In this document: one piece after another, positions 16,937 to 26,265 of the stretch
Layout of the letters: every line of letters starts with the position of its first letter
Numbering within the stretch: position 1 is the first letter of the stretch
NCBI RefSeq assembly: GCF_902497555.1
Contig: NZ_CABVGP010000002.1
Location: forward strand, 3,050,501-3,114,500
Direction: 5' to 3'
DNA from: Amycolatopsis camponoti
Lineage (GTDB): Bacteria; Actinomycetota; Actinomycetes; Mycobacteriales; Pseudonocardiaceae
DNA length: 64,000 nt
Translations under genes and position numbers: made by a program
Notes under the pieces: model-generated
The model's database searches: none
Told to the model about the DNA's origin: nothing
The model's input: only the letters and a program-made list of their open reading frames with translations

Positions 16937-17211
16937 TGTGGAAGCGGTAATGGGGGGTCCTTTCGAGGACGCCACGGGAAGCGGCGTGGTTCCGGCGCCG
17001 GTCACGGCCGCTCACCATCAGGGTGCTCGCGTGCCGCAACCGGATCCTTCGGGCCGGGCGACTTCTCCGTCGTGGAAATCCGACGGGGTGGAAGGGGGCC
17101 GAGGACGGCGCGGGTTCTCCGACTCGCGCACGAAATGCTCTCGGGCACCACCCAGCGTACACGACGTCTTCGCGGAGTGTGTTATGACTGGCACCTAGCA
17201 AAGGGGCCACT

Positions 17212-18363
17212 GTGCACCAGCTCACTCTCGGCGTCATCGCGCGTTCACGGAAAGAGAACGAACGGCGGTTGCCGATCCACCCGCACCACCTCGACCGGAT
17301 CGACGCCGATCTCCGGCAGTCCATCTACCTCGAACACGGCTACGGCGAACCCTTCGGCGTGCCCGATGAACGCTTGGCGGCCGACGTCGCCGGGCTGCGC
17401 ACGTGCGAGCAGCTCATCGCCGAATGCGACGTCGTCCTGCTGGCCAAGCCGTTGCACGAAGACGTTGCCGAGCTGCGGTCCGGCCAGGTGCTGTGGGGCT
17501 GGCCGCACTGCGTGCAGGACGTCGAGCTGACCCAGCTGGCCATCGACCGGAAGCTGACGGTCATCGCGTTCGAGGCGATGAACCACTGGCGGCGCGACGG
17601 TTCGTTCGGCTTGCACGTCTTCCACAAGAACAACGAGCTGGCCGGGTACTGCTCGGTGTTGCACGCGCTGCAGCTGGTCGGGTCGACCGGCGACTACGGC
17701 CGCCGCCTGCGGGCCGTGGTGATCGGCTTCGGCGCGACCGCGCGCGGCTCGGTGACCGCGCTGAACGCCCACGGGATCCACGACGTCGACGTCCTGACCG
17801 CGCGCGGTCTCAGCGCGGTCGGCTCGCCGATCCACTCCGCGACGATGGTGCACATCGACCACGACGCGAACAACCCGGGCGACCTGCGCCGCAGCCACGC
17901 GATCACCGACCACGGCCGGGTCCCGCTCGCCGGGTTCCTCGCCGAGCACGACATCGTCGTCAACTGCGTGCTGCAGAACACCGCCGAGCCGCTGACGTTC
18001 CTGATCGAGGAGGACCTCGCCGCGTTCACGCCCGGCAGCCTCGTCGTCGACGTCTCCTGCGACGAAGGCATGGGCTTCAGCTGGGCCCGGCCCACGACGT
18101 TCACCGAGCCGACGTTCCCGATCGGCGACGGCCTCACCTACTACGGCGTCGATCACAGCCCGTCGTACCTGTGGAACTCGGCGACCTGGGAGATCAGCGA
18201 AGCCCTGCTGCCGCACCTGCGGGCAGTCCTTTCCGGACCGTCCACATGGGACGAAAACGAGACGGTCCGGCGCGCGGTGGAGATCCGCGACGGCACGATC
18301 GCCAACCCCGCGATCCTGTCCTTCCAGGACCGCGCACCGGAGTACCCGCACCCGCGCCGCTGA
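17212..18363 (+). CDS. AlaDH/PNT-family dehydrogenase, N5-(carboxyethyl)ornithine synthase-like
   Basis: A 383-residue soluble enzyme. The N-terminal catalytic domain has the family pattern GVIARSRKENERRLPIHP with the substrate-binding R/K pair, and GQVLWGWPHCVQ. The Rossmann part begins around VVIGFGATARGSV (residues ~165-177), and the C-terminus has DVSCDEGMGFSWARPT and GVDHSPSYLWNSATWEIS. These features are closer to N5-(carboxyethyl)ornithine synthase, which condenses pyruvate with ornithine using NADPH, than to true alanine dehydrogenase, but either is possible. The GTG at 17212 follows AAAGGGG. No opine pathway partner is nearby. Confidence 0.6.
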   Translation: MHQLTLGVIARSRKENERRLPIHPHHLDRIDADLRQSIYLEHGYGEPFGVPDERLAADVAGLRTCEQLIAECDVVLLAKPLHEDVAELRSGQVLWGWPHCVQDVELTQLAIDRKLTVIAFEAMNHWRRDGSFGLHVFHKNNELAGYCSVLHALQLVGSTGDYGRRLRAVVIGFGATARGSVTALNAHGIHDVDVLTARGLSAVGSPIHSATMVHIDHDANNPGDLRRSHAITDHGRVPLAGFLAEHDIVVNCVLQNTAEPLTFLIEEDLAAFTPGSLVVDVSCDEGMGFSWARPTTFTEPTFPIGDGLTYYGVDHSPSYLWNSATWEISEALLPHLRAVLSGPSTWDENETVRRAVEIRDGTIANPAILSFQDRAPEYPHPRR

Positions 18364-18496
18364 GCGTCCACGTCGTCCACCGTCCGTCGCGGCCGAGAGG
18401 GAAGAGAGACCACGCCGGACGGCGGGACGACGTTTATCCGTTGTGACCAATACGACTTCGCCTCAGCCGGGCTGCGGGGCCAAGCGTGGTGTGGTC

Positions 18497-19186
18497 ATGA
18501 ATCCGAGAACCAGAGTTCTTGTCGTCCTGATGTTCGCGTTGTCGGTGGTGCTGGCGGGTGTCACGCCGGCGCCGGCGGCCCCGGCCCAGACTGTGGAGCT
18601 GGCGGCGCCGGCCGGCAGTGGTCTTCCGCCGTATGTCGCGGTGATCAAGCCGGTGTCGGCTGAGCGGCTGGGGTCGAGCTGGCATGAGGGGTGTCCGGTC
18701 GGTCCGGATCAGTTGCGGTTGGTGAGCTTGCCGTTCGTGGGGTTCGACGGTGGGGTGCACCGGGGTGAGCTGGTCGTGAACGCCGATCGTGCGGTCGAGG
18801 TGGCGCGGGTGTTCGCGGATCTGTATTTCGGGCGGTTCCCGATCGAGCGGATGGAGACGGTGGAGAAGTACGACTCCGACGATGATGCGTCGATGGCGGC
18901 GAACAACACGTCGGCGTTCAACTGCCGGGCGATCACGGGGGGTACGGCGTGGTCGAATCACTCGTATGGGCGGGCGATCGACGTGGACACGGTGCAGAAT
19001 CCGTACATTTCCGGTAGGGGTGCGGTGTATCCGCCCAATGGTGCGCCGTATGTCGATCGGTCGCAGGCGTTGCCGGGGATGATCCACGCGGGTGATGTGG
19101 CGGAGCGGGCGTTCACGACGCGGGGTTGGACGTGGGGTGGGTCTTGGGACACCCCGATCGATTACCAGCACTTCGAGAAGCCCTGA
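18497..19186 (+). CDS. Secreted M15-family D-Ala-D-Ala carboxypeptidase-like protein
   Basis: A 229-residue protein with a Sec signal peptide (MNPRTRVLVVLMFALSVV, cleavage after an Ala-Pro-rich stretch ~residue 30). The catalytic part has the M15 zinc motif NHSYGRAIDVD (His and Asp ligands) and DYQHFE near the end (third ligand His). It should cleave D-Ala-D-Ala or crosslinks in peptidoglycan outside the cell. I take the ATG at 18497; an upstream GTG at 18443 would add a non-signal-like extension. Codon use is odd: G- and T-ending codons (GTG, GCG, GGT, CGG, TTG, TCG) replace the C-ending codons of the neighbours, which suggests transfer or phage ancestry. Confidence 0.8.
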   Translation: MNPRTRVLVVLMFALSVVLAGVTPAPAAPAQTVELAAPAGSGLPPYVAVIKPVSAERLGSSWHEGCPVGPDQLRLVSLPFVGFDGGVHRGELVVNADRAVEVARVFADLYFGRFPIERMETVEKYDSDDDASMAANNTSAFNCRAITGGTAWSNHSYGRAIDVDTVQNPYISGRGAVYPPNGAPYVDRSQALPGMIHAGDVAERAFTTRGWTWGGSWDTPIDYQHFEKP

Positions 19187-19276
19187 CACCAGCGGCCGAC
19201 GCGCCCGGGATCGCCGGCGGCGGTTCCGGGCGTGGTGTCCGCGCGGGTGGGGGCCGCCGTGTCAGACTGCCCGGCG

Positions 19277-22200
19277 ATGCACACCCCAGCCGATCTCGCC
19301 GACCTGCTCGAATGTGAACACCGCAGCGTCCTGAAGCAGGCCGCGGACCTGCCCGGCGCGCCTCGTCCCGTGCACGATCCGGCCGCCGGACGGCGGGGCC
19401 GCGCGTCCGCCCGGGTGATGCTCGCCCGCCTGCGCGCCGAAGGCCGTGACGTCTTCGAGATCGACACCCGGGACCCCGTCGCCGCCGCCGAGACCACCGC
19501 CGCGGCGCTGTGGTCGGGCGCGGCGGTGATCCACCAGGCCGTCCTCCACGACGAGGACTTCTCCGGCGTCGCGGACTTCCTGATCCAGGACGGCGAAGGC
19601 CGCTACGAGGTCCATGACGCGGAGCCGGCCCGGCAGGCGAAACCCGCGGCCGTGGTCCGGCTGGTCGCGTTCGCGGACGCGCTGCGGCGGGCCGGCTGGC
19701 CGACCGGTCCGCACGTGCACCTGCGGCTGGGCGACGGCGGCACCCGGACGCTGCGGGTCGAGGACTTCCGGCCCCTGGTCGAGCGGCTGCGCGCCCGGCT
19801 GCGCGACCGTCCGACGGTGCTGCCGGTGCCGCTGTGGGCCGACGAACGCCCGGCCTGCGCCGGCTGCGGGTACGCCCGCCACTGCGCGTCGGCCCGCGAA
19901 GCCGACCGCGATCTCCTGCTCGTGGCCGGGATGCGCGGCGACCAGCGCCGCAAGCTGACCGCGGCCGGGCTGGGCACCATCGAGGCACTCGCGGCGGCGG
20001 CACCCGGCGACCGGCCGCGGGACCTCTCCGCCACCGCGTTCACGACGCTGCGGGCGCAGGCCGCGCTGCAGGTGCGGCAGGACACCACCGGCGAGGTCAG
20101 CTACGAGATCGTCGACCCCGACGCCCTGGCGGCCCTGCCGGAGCCCGCGCCGGGCGACGTCTTCGCCGATCTCGCGGGTGATCCGCACGCGCTGGCCGGC
20201 GAAGGGCTGGAGTTCCTCTTCGGCGCGCTCACCCCGGGCGGCGACCGGCGGTTCACCCCGTTCTGGGCGCACAGCCGCGCCGAGGAGAAGCGGGCCTTCG
20301 AGGAGTTCGTGGACTTCGCCGCCGCGCGGGTCGCCGAGCACCCCGGCTCGCACGTCTACCACTACGGGCCGTACGAGGTCACCGCGATCAAGCGGCTCGC
20401 CGCCGTGCACGGGACCCGCGAGGAGACCGTCGACCAGCTGCTGCGCGGGGGCGCGCTGGTGGACCTGCACACGGTGGTCCGCAAGGCGTTGCGCGTTTCG
20501 CAGCGGTCCTACTCGATCCGGCACCTCGAGCCGCTCTACCGTCCCGGCACCCGCGAGGGCGACGTCAAGACCGCGCTGTCGGACGTGGAGGCCTACGAGG
20601 AGTACCTGGTGCTCGCGCGGTCGGCGGAGCCCGGCCGGGCCGAGGAGGTCCTGCGCGGCATCGCCGGGGACAGCGAGGAGGACTGCGTCTCGGCACTGCG
20701 GCTGGTCGAGTTCCTCCACCAGGTCCGGGCGGACGCCGGCATCGAGCTCGCGGCGCCGGCCGAGGAGTCCGCCGAAGACGCGCTGCTGCGCGCGGCGGAG
20801 GAGGACGTCGCCGCCGAGCGCCGGGCCGAACGCGCCGAGCGGCTGGCCGCGCTGGTCGACCCGCTGCTCGACGGGCTGCCGGACGACCCGGCCGAGTTCA
20901 CCGGCGACGAGCGGGCCCGCGCGCTGCTGGCGGCGGCGGTCGGCTACCACCGCCGCGAGACCAACCCCGCGTGGTGGGAGTACTTCCGCCAGCTGGCCGC
21001 CCCGCTCGGCGACCTCGAGGTCGACACCTCGTGCACCGTGCCGGTTTCGCTGGAGGCGGGGGAGTGGGTCCCGCCGGCCGGGCGCGTCCGCACCGCGAAG
21101 CGGACCCTGGTCCTGGCGTGCGACCCGGACCGGCCGCACCCGTTCGCGCCGGGCGACGAGGTGCGGCTGCGCTACGCCGGAACCACGCGGGACGCCAAGG
21201 TCGCGGCCGCGTCGGCGGTGGAGCTGACCCTGGAGGAGAGCTGCCCGCCCGACGCGACCACCGCCGACCGGCCGGTCGCGGTGCTGCCCGGCAGCCCCGT
21301 GCGGCCCTCGCCCAAGGACGAGGCGGTCGCCGACCTCGCGCAGCTGGTCGGCGACGCCCTCCCGGCGCTGCCGCGGCACCCCGGCGTCGACCTGCTCCGG
21401 CGGACCTCGCCGCGGCTGCGCGGCGGGGCGGACCTGCCGGAGCCGGGGGCGGACCTGATCGCCGCGGTGATCGACGCGGTCGAAGCCCTCGACGGCTCGA
21501 CGCTCGCGGTCCAGGGGCCGCCGGGGGCGGGCAAGACGTTCCTGGCCGGCAAGCTGATCGCCCGCCTCGTGCGGGCCGGGCGCACCGTCGCCGTCACCTC
21601 CACCAGCCACAAGGCCGTGGAGAACGTGCTGAGTGCGGCGAAGAAGAGCGCGCCGGAGCTGCCCTGCGCCAAGCGCGCGAAGCGGACCCCGGACCCGGCC
21701 GCGCCGTGGGAGCAGCCGAAGAGCAACCCGGCGCTGGTGAAGTGGCGGGAGGAGCACGACACCGGGCACCTGGTCGGCGGTACGGCGTGGACGTTCGCCA
21801 ACGCCGCGGTTCGCGAAGAGCCGTTCGACCTGCTGATCATCGACGAGGCCGGCCAGTTCGCCCTGGCCGACGCGCTGGCGGTGTCGATGTGCGCGAAGAA
21901 CCTGCTGCTGCTGGGCGACCCGCAGCAGCTCCCGCAGGTGGTGCAGGGAACCCACCCGGCGGGCGCGGAGGCGTCGGCGCTGGGTCACCTGATCGGCGAG
22001 GCCGACATCATGCCGGCGGCGCTGGGCTACTTCCTCGACGAGACGCGGCGCATGCATCCCGCGGTGTGCGAGCCGGTGTCGAACCTGTCCTACGCCGGGC
22101 GCCTGCACGCCCACCCGTCGGCCGCCGAGCGTGCTCTCGAGGACGTCCCCGCCGGGCTCTACCTGGCCGAGGTCGACCACCACGGCAACACGACCCGCTC

Positions 22201-22666
22201 GGTGGAGGAGGCCGCGGCGGTCGTCGACATCGTCGCTTCGCTGGTCGGTCGCCGGTGGACGGACCATGCCTCCGGCCGCCCGCTGGCCGACACCGACATC
22301 GTCGTGGTGGCCCCGTACAACCTGCAGGCGCGGACGGTGACGCGAGCGCTGGCGGACGCCGGTTTCCCGGGCGTGCGGGTGGGCACGGTCGACCGCTTCC
22401 AGGGCCAGGAGGCCCCGGTGGTGATCACGACCATGACCTCGTCCTCGGCGGTCGACCTGCCCCGTGGCCTCGACTTCCTGTTGTCCCGCAACCGCTTGAA
22501 CGTCGCGTTGTCGCGGGCCCAGGTCCTGGCGGTCCTGGTGTGCTCGCCCAGGCTGGTGGAGGCGGACATCCGCACGGTGGAGCAGATGCGGCTGGTGGCG
22601 GGCATGATCGGCTTGCTGGCCGGGGCCCGGCCGTGGCCTGGTGATCTCCCGCCCGCCGGACAATGA
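19277..22666 (+). CDS. TM0106-type RecB-like nuclease fused to an SF1 (Dna2/Upf1-like) helicase
   Basis: A 1,129-residue protein. The N-terminal ~250 residues look like a RecB/Cas4-type nuclease: a Cys near the start (LLECEHRSVLKQ), then a cysteine group CAGCGYARHC around residue 197, which may hold an Fe-S cluster. The middle (EVSYEIVDPDAL... VFADLAGDP) resembles the RNase H-like DUF of TM0106 proteins. The C-terminal half is an SF1 helicase: Walker A GPPGAGKT, DEAGQF Walker B, LLLGDPQQLPQ, and VGTVDRFQGQEAPVVI plus LNVALSRAQ. It likely processes nucleic-acid ends. An upstream GTG at 19259 is an alternative start. Confidence 0.85.
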   Translation: MHTPADLADLLECEHRSVLKQAADLPGAPRPVHDPAAGRRGRASARVMLARLRAEGRDVFEIDTRDPVAAAETTAAALWSGAAVIHQAVLHDEDFSGVADFLIQDGEGRYEVHDAEPARQAKPAAVVRLVAFADALRRAGWPTGPHVHLRLGDGGTRTLRVEDFRPLVERLRARLRDRPTVLPVPLWADERPACAGCGYARHCASAREADRDLLLVAGMRGDQRRKLTAAGLGTIEALAAAAPGDRPRDLSATAFTTLRAQAALQVRQDTTGEVSYEIVDPDALAALPEPAPGDVFADLAGDPHALAGEGLEFLFGALTPGGDRRFTPFWAHSRAEEKRAFEEFVDFAAARVAEHPGSHVYHYGPYEVTAIKRLAAVHGTREETVDQLLRGGALVDLHTVVRKALRVSQRSYSIRHLEPLYRPGTREGDVKTALSDVEAYEEYLVLARSAEPGRAEEVLRGIAGDSEEDCVSALRLVEFLHQVRADAGIELAAPAEESAEDALLRAAEEDVAAERRAERAERLAALVDPLLDGLPDDPAEFTGDERARALLAAAVGYHRRETNPAWWEYFRQLAAPLGDLEVDTSCTVPVSLEAGEWVPPAGRVRTAKRTLVLACDPDRPHPFAPGDEVRLRYAGTTRDAKVAAASAVELTLEESCPPDATTADRPVAVLPGSPVRPSPKDEAVADLAQLVGDALPALPRHPGVDLLRRTSPRLRGGADLPEPGADLIAAVIDAVEALDGSTLAVQGPPGAGKTFLAGKLIARLVRAGRTVAVTSTSHKAVENVLSAAKKSAPELPCAKRAKRTPDPAAPWEQPKSNPALVKWREEHDTGHLVGGTAWTFANAAVREEPFDLLIIDEAGQFALADALAVSMCAKNLLLLGDPQQLPQVVQGTHPAGAEASALGHLIGEADIMPAALGYFLDETRRMHPAVCEPVSNLSYAGRLHAHPSAAERALEDVPAGLYLAEVDHHGNTTRSVEEAAAVVDIVASLVGRRWTDHASGRPLADTDIVVVAPYNLQARTVTRALADAGFPGVRVGTVDRFQGQEAPVVITTMTSSSAVDLPRGLDFLLSRNRLNVALSRAQVLAVLVCSPRLVEADIRTVEQMRLVAGMIGLLAGARPWPGDLPPAGQ

Positions 22667-22682
22667 CCGGGCGCCCCGGTGC

Positions 22683-23204
22683 TCAGCCGGCGGCGGTCAG
22701 GGTGCGCAGCTGCTGGAACGACTGCCGAATCGCGTCGCGCAGGTCGAGGTCGTCGTCGGCGGCCCACCGTTCGAACGCGACCCGGTGCACCGCGGCGCCG
22801 GCTTCGGCGGCCAAGACCGCTTCGGTGTCGTCGACGCCCCGACGTCGAAGCCCGTCCGCGAGAGCGGCCGACATGTGGGCGAGCTTGATCAGTTCCCGTT
22901 CGCGGAGGTCGGCGTTGGCCATGATCACCGCGTGCCGCTGCCGCGCGCGCTCACGATCCTGCCCGACCAGGTCGGCCGCGGCGTCCAGCGCGGCCGCGAC
23001 GACCGCCAGTGTCGACGCCGTGGCGGGCGCGGCTTCCAAGGCGGCCAGCGACTTCTCCGCCATCTCGCCCGCTTTGTCGAAGAGGACCTCGCGCTTGTCG
23101 GCGAAGTAGCGGAAGAAGGTCCGGGCGGTCACGCCGGCGCGGTCGGCGATGTCGGCCACCATGGTCTGGTCGAAGCCGTGTTCGAGGTACAGGGTCGACC
23201 GCAC
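22683..23204 (-). pseudogene. TetR-family regulator lacking its N-terminus
   Basis: The frame reads TetR from the end of helix 1: YLEHGFDQTMVADIADRAGV, TARTFFRYFADKREVLFDK, then a C-terminal ligand-binding domain to 22683. Normal members have some 15-20 more residues (the basic tail and first helix with xxRILDAALxLF) before LEHGF. Here that sequence is replaced by MRST and then by the start of an unrelated plus-strand gene 26 bases away. I infer that a deletion removed the N-terminus, the divergent promoter and the first codons of the neighbour. A GTG at 23204 permits translation, but a functional HTH is doubtful. Confidence 0.75.
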
Positions 23205-23230
23205 CGAATCCCGGTCCGGCCCCGACGTTC

Positions 23231-23511
23231 ATGGTGTTCGCGACCCTTCGAGACGACACGGACTTCGCCGAGTTCGCCGCGCTGAGAGACGCCGAGCAGA
23301 AGCAGCTGGAAGTCCTGCGCGCGGAGGGCAAGATCGGCGCCCACTACGTTTCCCCGCCCGGCGCGCGACGTTCGTCGAGGTCATCGCCGCCGACGAGCAG
23401 CAGGTCGCGCAGACGCCGGCGACGCTGCCGTTCGCCCGGTTCTTCGACGCCGAGGTCTACCCGACCACGCCTCCGGACGCGGCCGAGGCCGCCCACCGGG
23501 CGCGCTCGTGA
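23231..23511 (+). pseudogene. Muconolactone-isomerase/YciI-like small protein, frameshifted
   Basis: From 23231 the sequence reads MVFATLRDDTDFAEFAALRD and continues to GAHYVSPPGAR; at about 23361-23367 the coding signal moves to another frame, which reads ATFVEVIAADEQQVAQ and PFARFFDAEVYPTTPPD to the TGA at 23511. The total length (281 bases) is one base short of a whole number of codons, consistent with a single-base loss. The ferredoxin-like fold with FVEV and the end resemble muconolactone isomerase/YciI-type proteins of ~95 residues. The 5' end appears to be at a deletion junction with the TetR gene. Confidence 0.7.
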
Positions 23512-23521
23512 GCCCGCGGGC

Positions 23522-24133
23522 TCACCGGCGCACGAGTTCGCGGCCCAGGTCGTCCCGCAGGTGGACCTCGATGAACACCCGCAGGTAGCGGTCCTTCGCC
23601 AGCTCATCGAAGGCGTCCACCAGGGACCGGTCCGGTTCGCCGGTCAGGTGCACGATGCGCCAGAGGTTGAGCGGAGCGTCCTCCGGGCCGGCGACGGAGT
23701 GCTCGACGTCGAAGATCGGCTGGCCGGCGCCGGCGGTGAAGACGCGGCCGTCCGGCGCTTCGAAGCGTTCGGCGCCGATGAAGAACGCCCGCCGGTTCTC
23801 GTGGTCGAGGCGCACGTGCTCGATGATCGTGGCGAACCGGGCGGGGTCGGCCCACCGGCACTGGTCCGACACGCGCGTGAAGTCCTCGAAACGGCCGTGG
23901 CGCACGCTCGGGAACTTCTCGGCGCTGCCGGCCTTCACGACCGTCGGGATGTACTTGTCCGGCGCCGCGGCCTTGCGGACCTCCATGTCCCACAGCTGCG
24001 CGCCGGTGTAGGCGAACGGCGGCCGCACGTCGTACCGCTCGCGCAGGACGTCGTTCACCGGGATCGCCGGCAGCTCGACCGAAGTCGTTTCCGGCGCCGC
24101 CCACGCCTGCTCGAAGATCTCTTCGTGGTTCAC
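23522..24133 (-). CDS. Hypothetical protein coupled to the alpha/beta hydrolase gene
   Basis: A 203-residue soluble protein beginning at the GTG inside the GTGA overlap with the upstream hydrolase gene. It lacks a signal peptide and membrane segments. It is rich in aromatic and charged residues (PFAYTGAQLWDMEVRK, FEDFTRVSDQCRWADPARF, PIFDVEHSVAG). I do not recognise a family. The tight coupling suggests a joint role with the hydrolase, perhaps on the same substrate. The gene appears intact although both neighbours are damaged. Confidence 0.6.
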   Translation of the reverse strand: MNHEEIFEQAWAAPETTSVELPAIPVNDVLRERYDVRPPFAYTGAQLWDMEVRKAAAPDKYIPTVVKAGSAEKFPSVRHGRFEDFTRVSDQCRWADPARFATIIEHVRLDHENRRAFFIGAERFEAPDGRVFTAGAGQPIFDVEHSVAGPEDAPLNLWRIVHLTGEPDRSLVDAFDELAKDRYLRVFIEVHLRDDLGRELVRR

Positions 24134-25285
24134 GCCTTCTCCTGTCCGGCAACGGTTTCGTGGATCCATGCGGTGACTTCCGCCCAGACCGGGTGGTCCG
24201 GCCGGACGACGTCGAAGTGGGTGCCGCCCTCGACCTCGACGTAGCGGGCGGACCCGCCCTCGGCGGTGACCTTCCCGGTGTAGCGACGGCTCCACTCGGC
24301 GGGCACGGCTTCGTCGGCGGTGCCGTGCACGGCGAGGACCGGGACACCCGCGCCCGCCAGTTCCAGCGGGGAGGTCCAGGCGTAGTGCCCGGCCACCAGC
24401 AGCGGCACGATCCCTTCGCCGACGGCCTCCGCGACTCCCGCCCACGCTTCGGGGCGCGCGGGCTCGGGGGCGTCCTTCGGGGGCTCGGCGTCCGGGTTGG
24501 CCAGGACCTTCCCGAAGCCGGCCGCGTCGGCCGCTTTCAGGTCGAGCGCGCCGGCCAGCGACACCAGGCCGATCGGCGTGATCTTCGGGCGGGCACCGGG
24601 AGCCTCGGGCGGAAGCGCGCCGCGGTGGGCGGCCCACGCGGCGAGGTGCCCGCCCGCGGAGTGCCCGAGGAGCACGACGCGGGCGGTGTCGAGCGCCGGG
24701 TCCATGCCGTCGAGGGCGTCGACGGCCGCGGCGACGTCGAGGAAGGTGCCCGGCCAGCCGCCGCCGGGCTCGCCGATCCGGCGGTACTCGACGTTCCACA
24801 CCGCGTAGCCCCGGGCGACGAGGGTCGTCGGCGACGCCGGTGATCTGGCGGCGGTCCCAGACGGCCGTCCAGTAACCCCCGTGGATGAGGGCCACGACGG
24901 GGAACGGGCCGTCGCCCTCGGGCAGGTACAGCTCGCCGACCTGCGACGGCTCGGGACCGTAGGCGACGGTGCGGACCCGGCGGGGGCCGTCTTCGGCGTC
25001 GTCGTAGCGCACGCCGCGTTCGGCGCCGACGAGGCCGCCGATCGTGGCGAAGAAGGCCGCGATCGCGGGCCGGTTCCCGCCCTTGGCCTTCGACTCGTCC
25101 CACGCGGCGTCGTCGGCCCACTCGACGAAGTCCAGCCACGTCCGCTCGTCGAGGCGGACCAGACGGGCGGCGAGGAAGCCACGCCGGTCCTCGCGGAACG
25201 CCGCCACCATGCCCGGCCGGGCGGCCAGCATCGCCGCGGTGTTCTCCGGTGCCACGGTGAAGGTGGTCAGCTCGATGACCGACAT
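24130..25285 (-). pseudogene. ABM-like domain fused to alpha/beta hydrolase, one-base frameshift
   Basis: The N-terminus (MSVIELTTFTVAPENTAAML to about residue 100) resembles an antibiotic-biosynthesis-monooxygenase-type ferredoxin-like domain. It is followed by an alpha/beta hydrolase with the oxyanion motif VVALIHGGYW, nucleophile elbow GHSAGG, an Asp in VHGTADEAVP and a His in GGTHFDV, as in kynurenine formamidase/esterase-like enzymes. At 24822-24824 a run of three G (C on the coding strand) replaces an expected two; removing one base joins VADD directly to LVARGYAVWNVEYRR. The span is 1,156 bases, one too many. It is either a true frameshift or a sequencing error. GAGGAG supports the ATG at 25285. 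Confidence 0.75.
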
Positions 25286-25415
25286 CGTCAGCTCCTCGTG
25301 CTCGGTCGATTGGTCCAGATTCATGATAGTCACAAATCATGACTAAATCTGCCGCTGTGGCCCGCGACACGCTAGGTTCGGCGTGTCCCTGACGCCTGCC
25401 CGGACGGAGATTCCG

Positions 25416-26240
25416 ATGCCCACCATCACGACCCCCGACGGTGTGGAGATCTTCTACAAGGACTGGGGAACGGGTCAGCCGATCGTCTTCAGCCACGGCT
25501 GGCCGCTGACCTCCGACGACTGGGACACCCAGATGCTGTTCTTCGCCGGGCAGGGCTACCGCGTCATCGCCCACGACCGGCGGGGCCACGGCCGCTCGTC
25601 CGACGTCGCCGACGGCCACGACATGGACCACTACGCGGACGACCTGGCCGCGCTGACCGCCCACCTCGACCTGCGCGACGCGGTCCACATCGGACACTCG
25701 ACCGGCGGCGGCGAGGTCGTGCACTACCTCGGCCGGCACGGCGAGGACCGGGTCGCCAAGGCCGCCATCCTCGCCGCGGTCCCGCCGCTGATGGTGCAGA
25801 CCGACGCCAACCCGGGTGGCCTGCCCCGGAGCGTCTTCGACGACCTGCAGGCCCAGCTGCTGGCGAACCGGTCCGAGTTCTACCTGTCGCTGGCGGCCGG
25901 CCCGTTCTACGGCTACAACCGGCCCGGCGCCGAGCCGTCCGAGGCGATCATCCGCAACTGGTGGCGCCAGGGCATGATGGGCGGCGCGAAGGCGCACTAC
26001 GACGGCGTCGTCGCGTTCTCCCAGACCGACTTCACCGCCGACCTCGAGAAGATCACCGTGCCGGTGCTGGTCATGCACGGCGACGACGACCAGATCGTCC
26101 CGTACGCCGACTCGGCGCCGCTGTCGGCGAAGCTCCTGCGCAACGGCACGCTCAAGACGTACGCGGGCTTCCCGCACGGCATGCCGACCACCCACGCGGA
26201 CACCGTCAACGCCGACCTGCTGGAGTTCATCCGGTCTTGA
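25416..26240 (+). CDS. Non-heme chloroperoxidase-like alpha/beta hydrolase
   Basis: A 274-residue protein of the haloperoxidase/esterase group. It begins [18 protein letters not shown] and has the oxyanion motif SHGWPL, nucleophile elbow GHSTGG (Ser95), an acid in [10 protein letters not shown] and the catalytic His in [11 protein letters not shown]. These cofactor-free enzymes hydrolyse esters and can form peracids, giving halogenation in vitro; the native substrate is unknown. GGAGA precedes the ATG at 25416 by six bases, although the frame is open from 25383. It is divergent from the frameshifted hydrolase gene. Confidence 0.85.
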   Translation: MPTITTPDGVEIFYKDWGTGQPIVFSHGWPLTSDDWDTQMLFFAGQGYRVIAHDRRGHGRSSDVADGHDMDHYADDLAALTAHLDLRDAVHIGHSTGGGEVVHYLGRHGEDRVAKAAILAAVPPLMVQTDANPGGLPRSVFDDLQAQLLANRSEFYLSLAAGPFYGYNRPGAEPSEAIIRNWWRQGMMGGAKAHYDGVVAFSQTDFTADLEKITVPVLVMHGDDDQIVPYADSAPLSAKLLRNGTLKTYAGFPHGMPTTHADTVNADLLEFIRS

Positions 26241-26265
26241 TCACGCGGAACGCGCGCGGCGACCG

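Noticed and set aside
16767..17198. A 143-codon plus-strand frame over the small peptide gene
   Set aside because: Third-position GC falls strongly along it and it lacks a ribosome-binding site; the minus-strand 66-residue frame has better coding statistics.
19262..22663. A 1,133-codon minus-strand frame opposite the nuclease-helicase
   Set aside because: The plus strand carries all helicase motifs; the minus frame has none.
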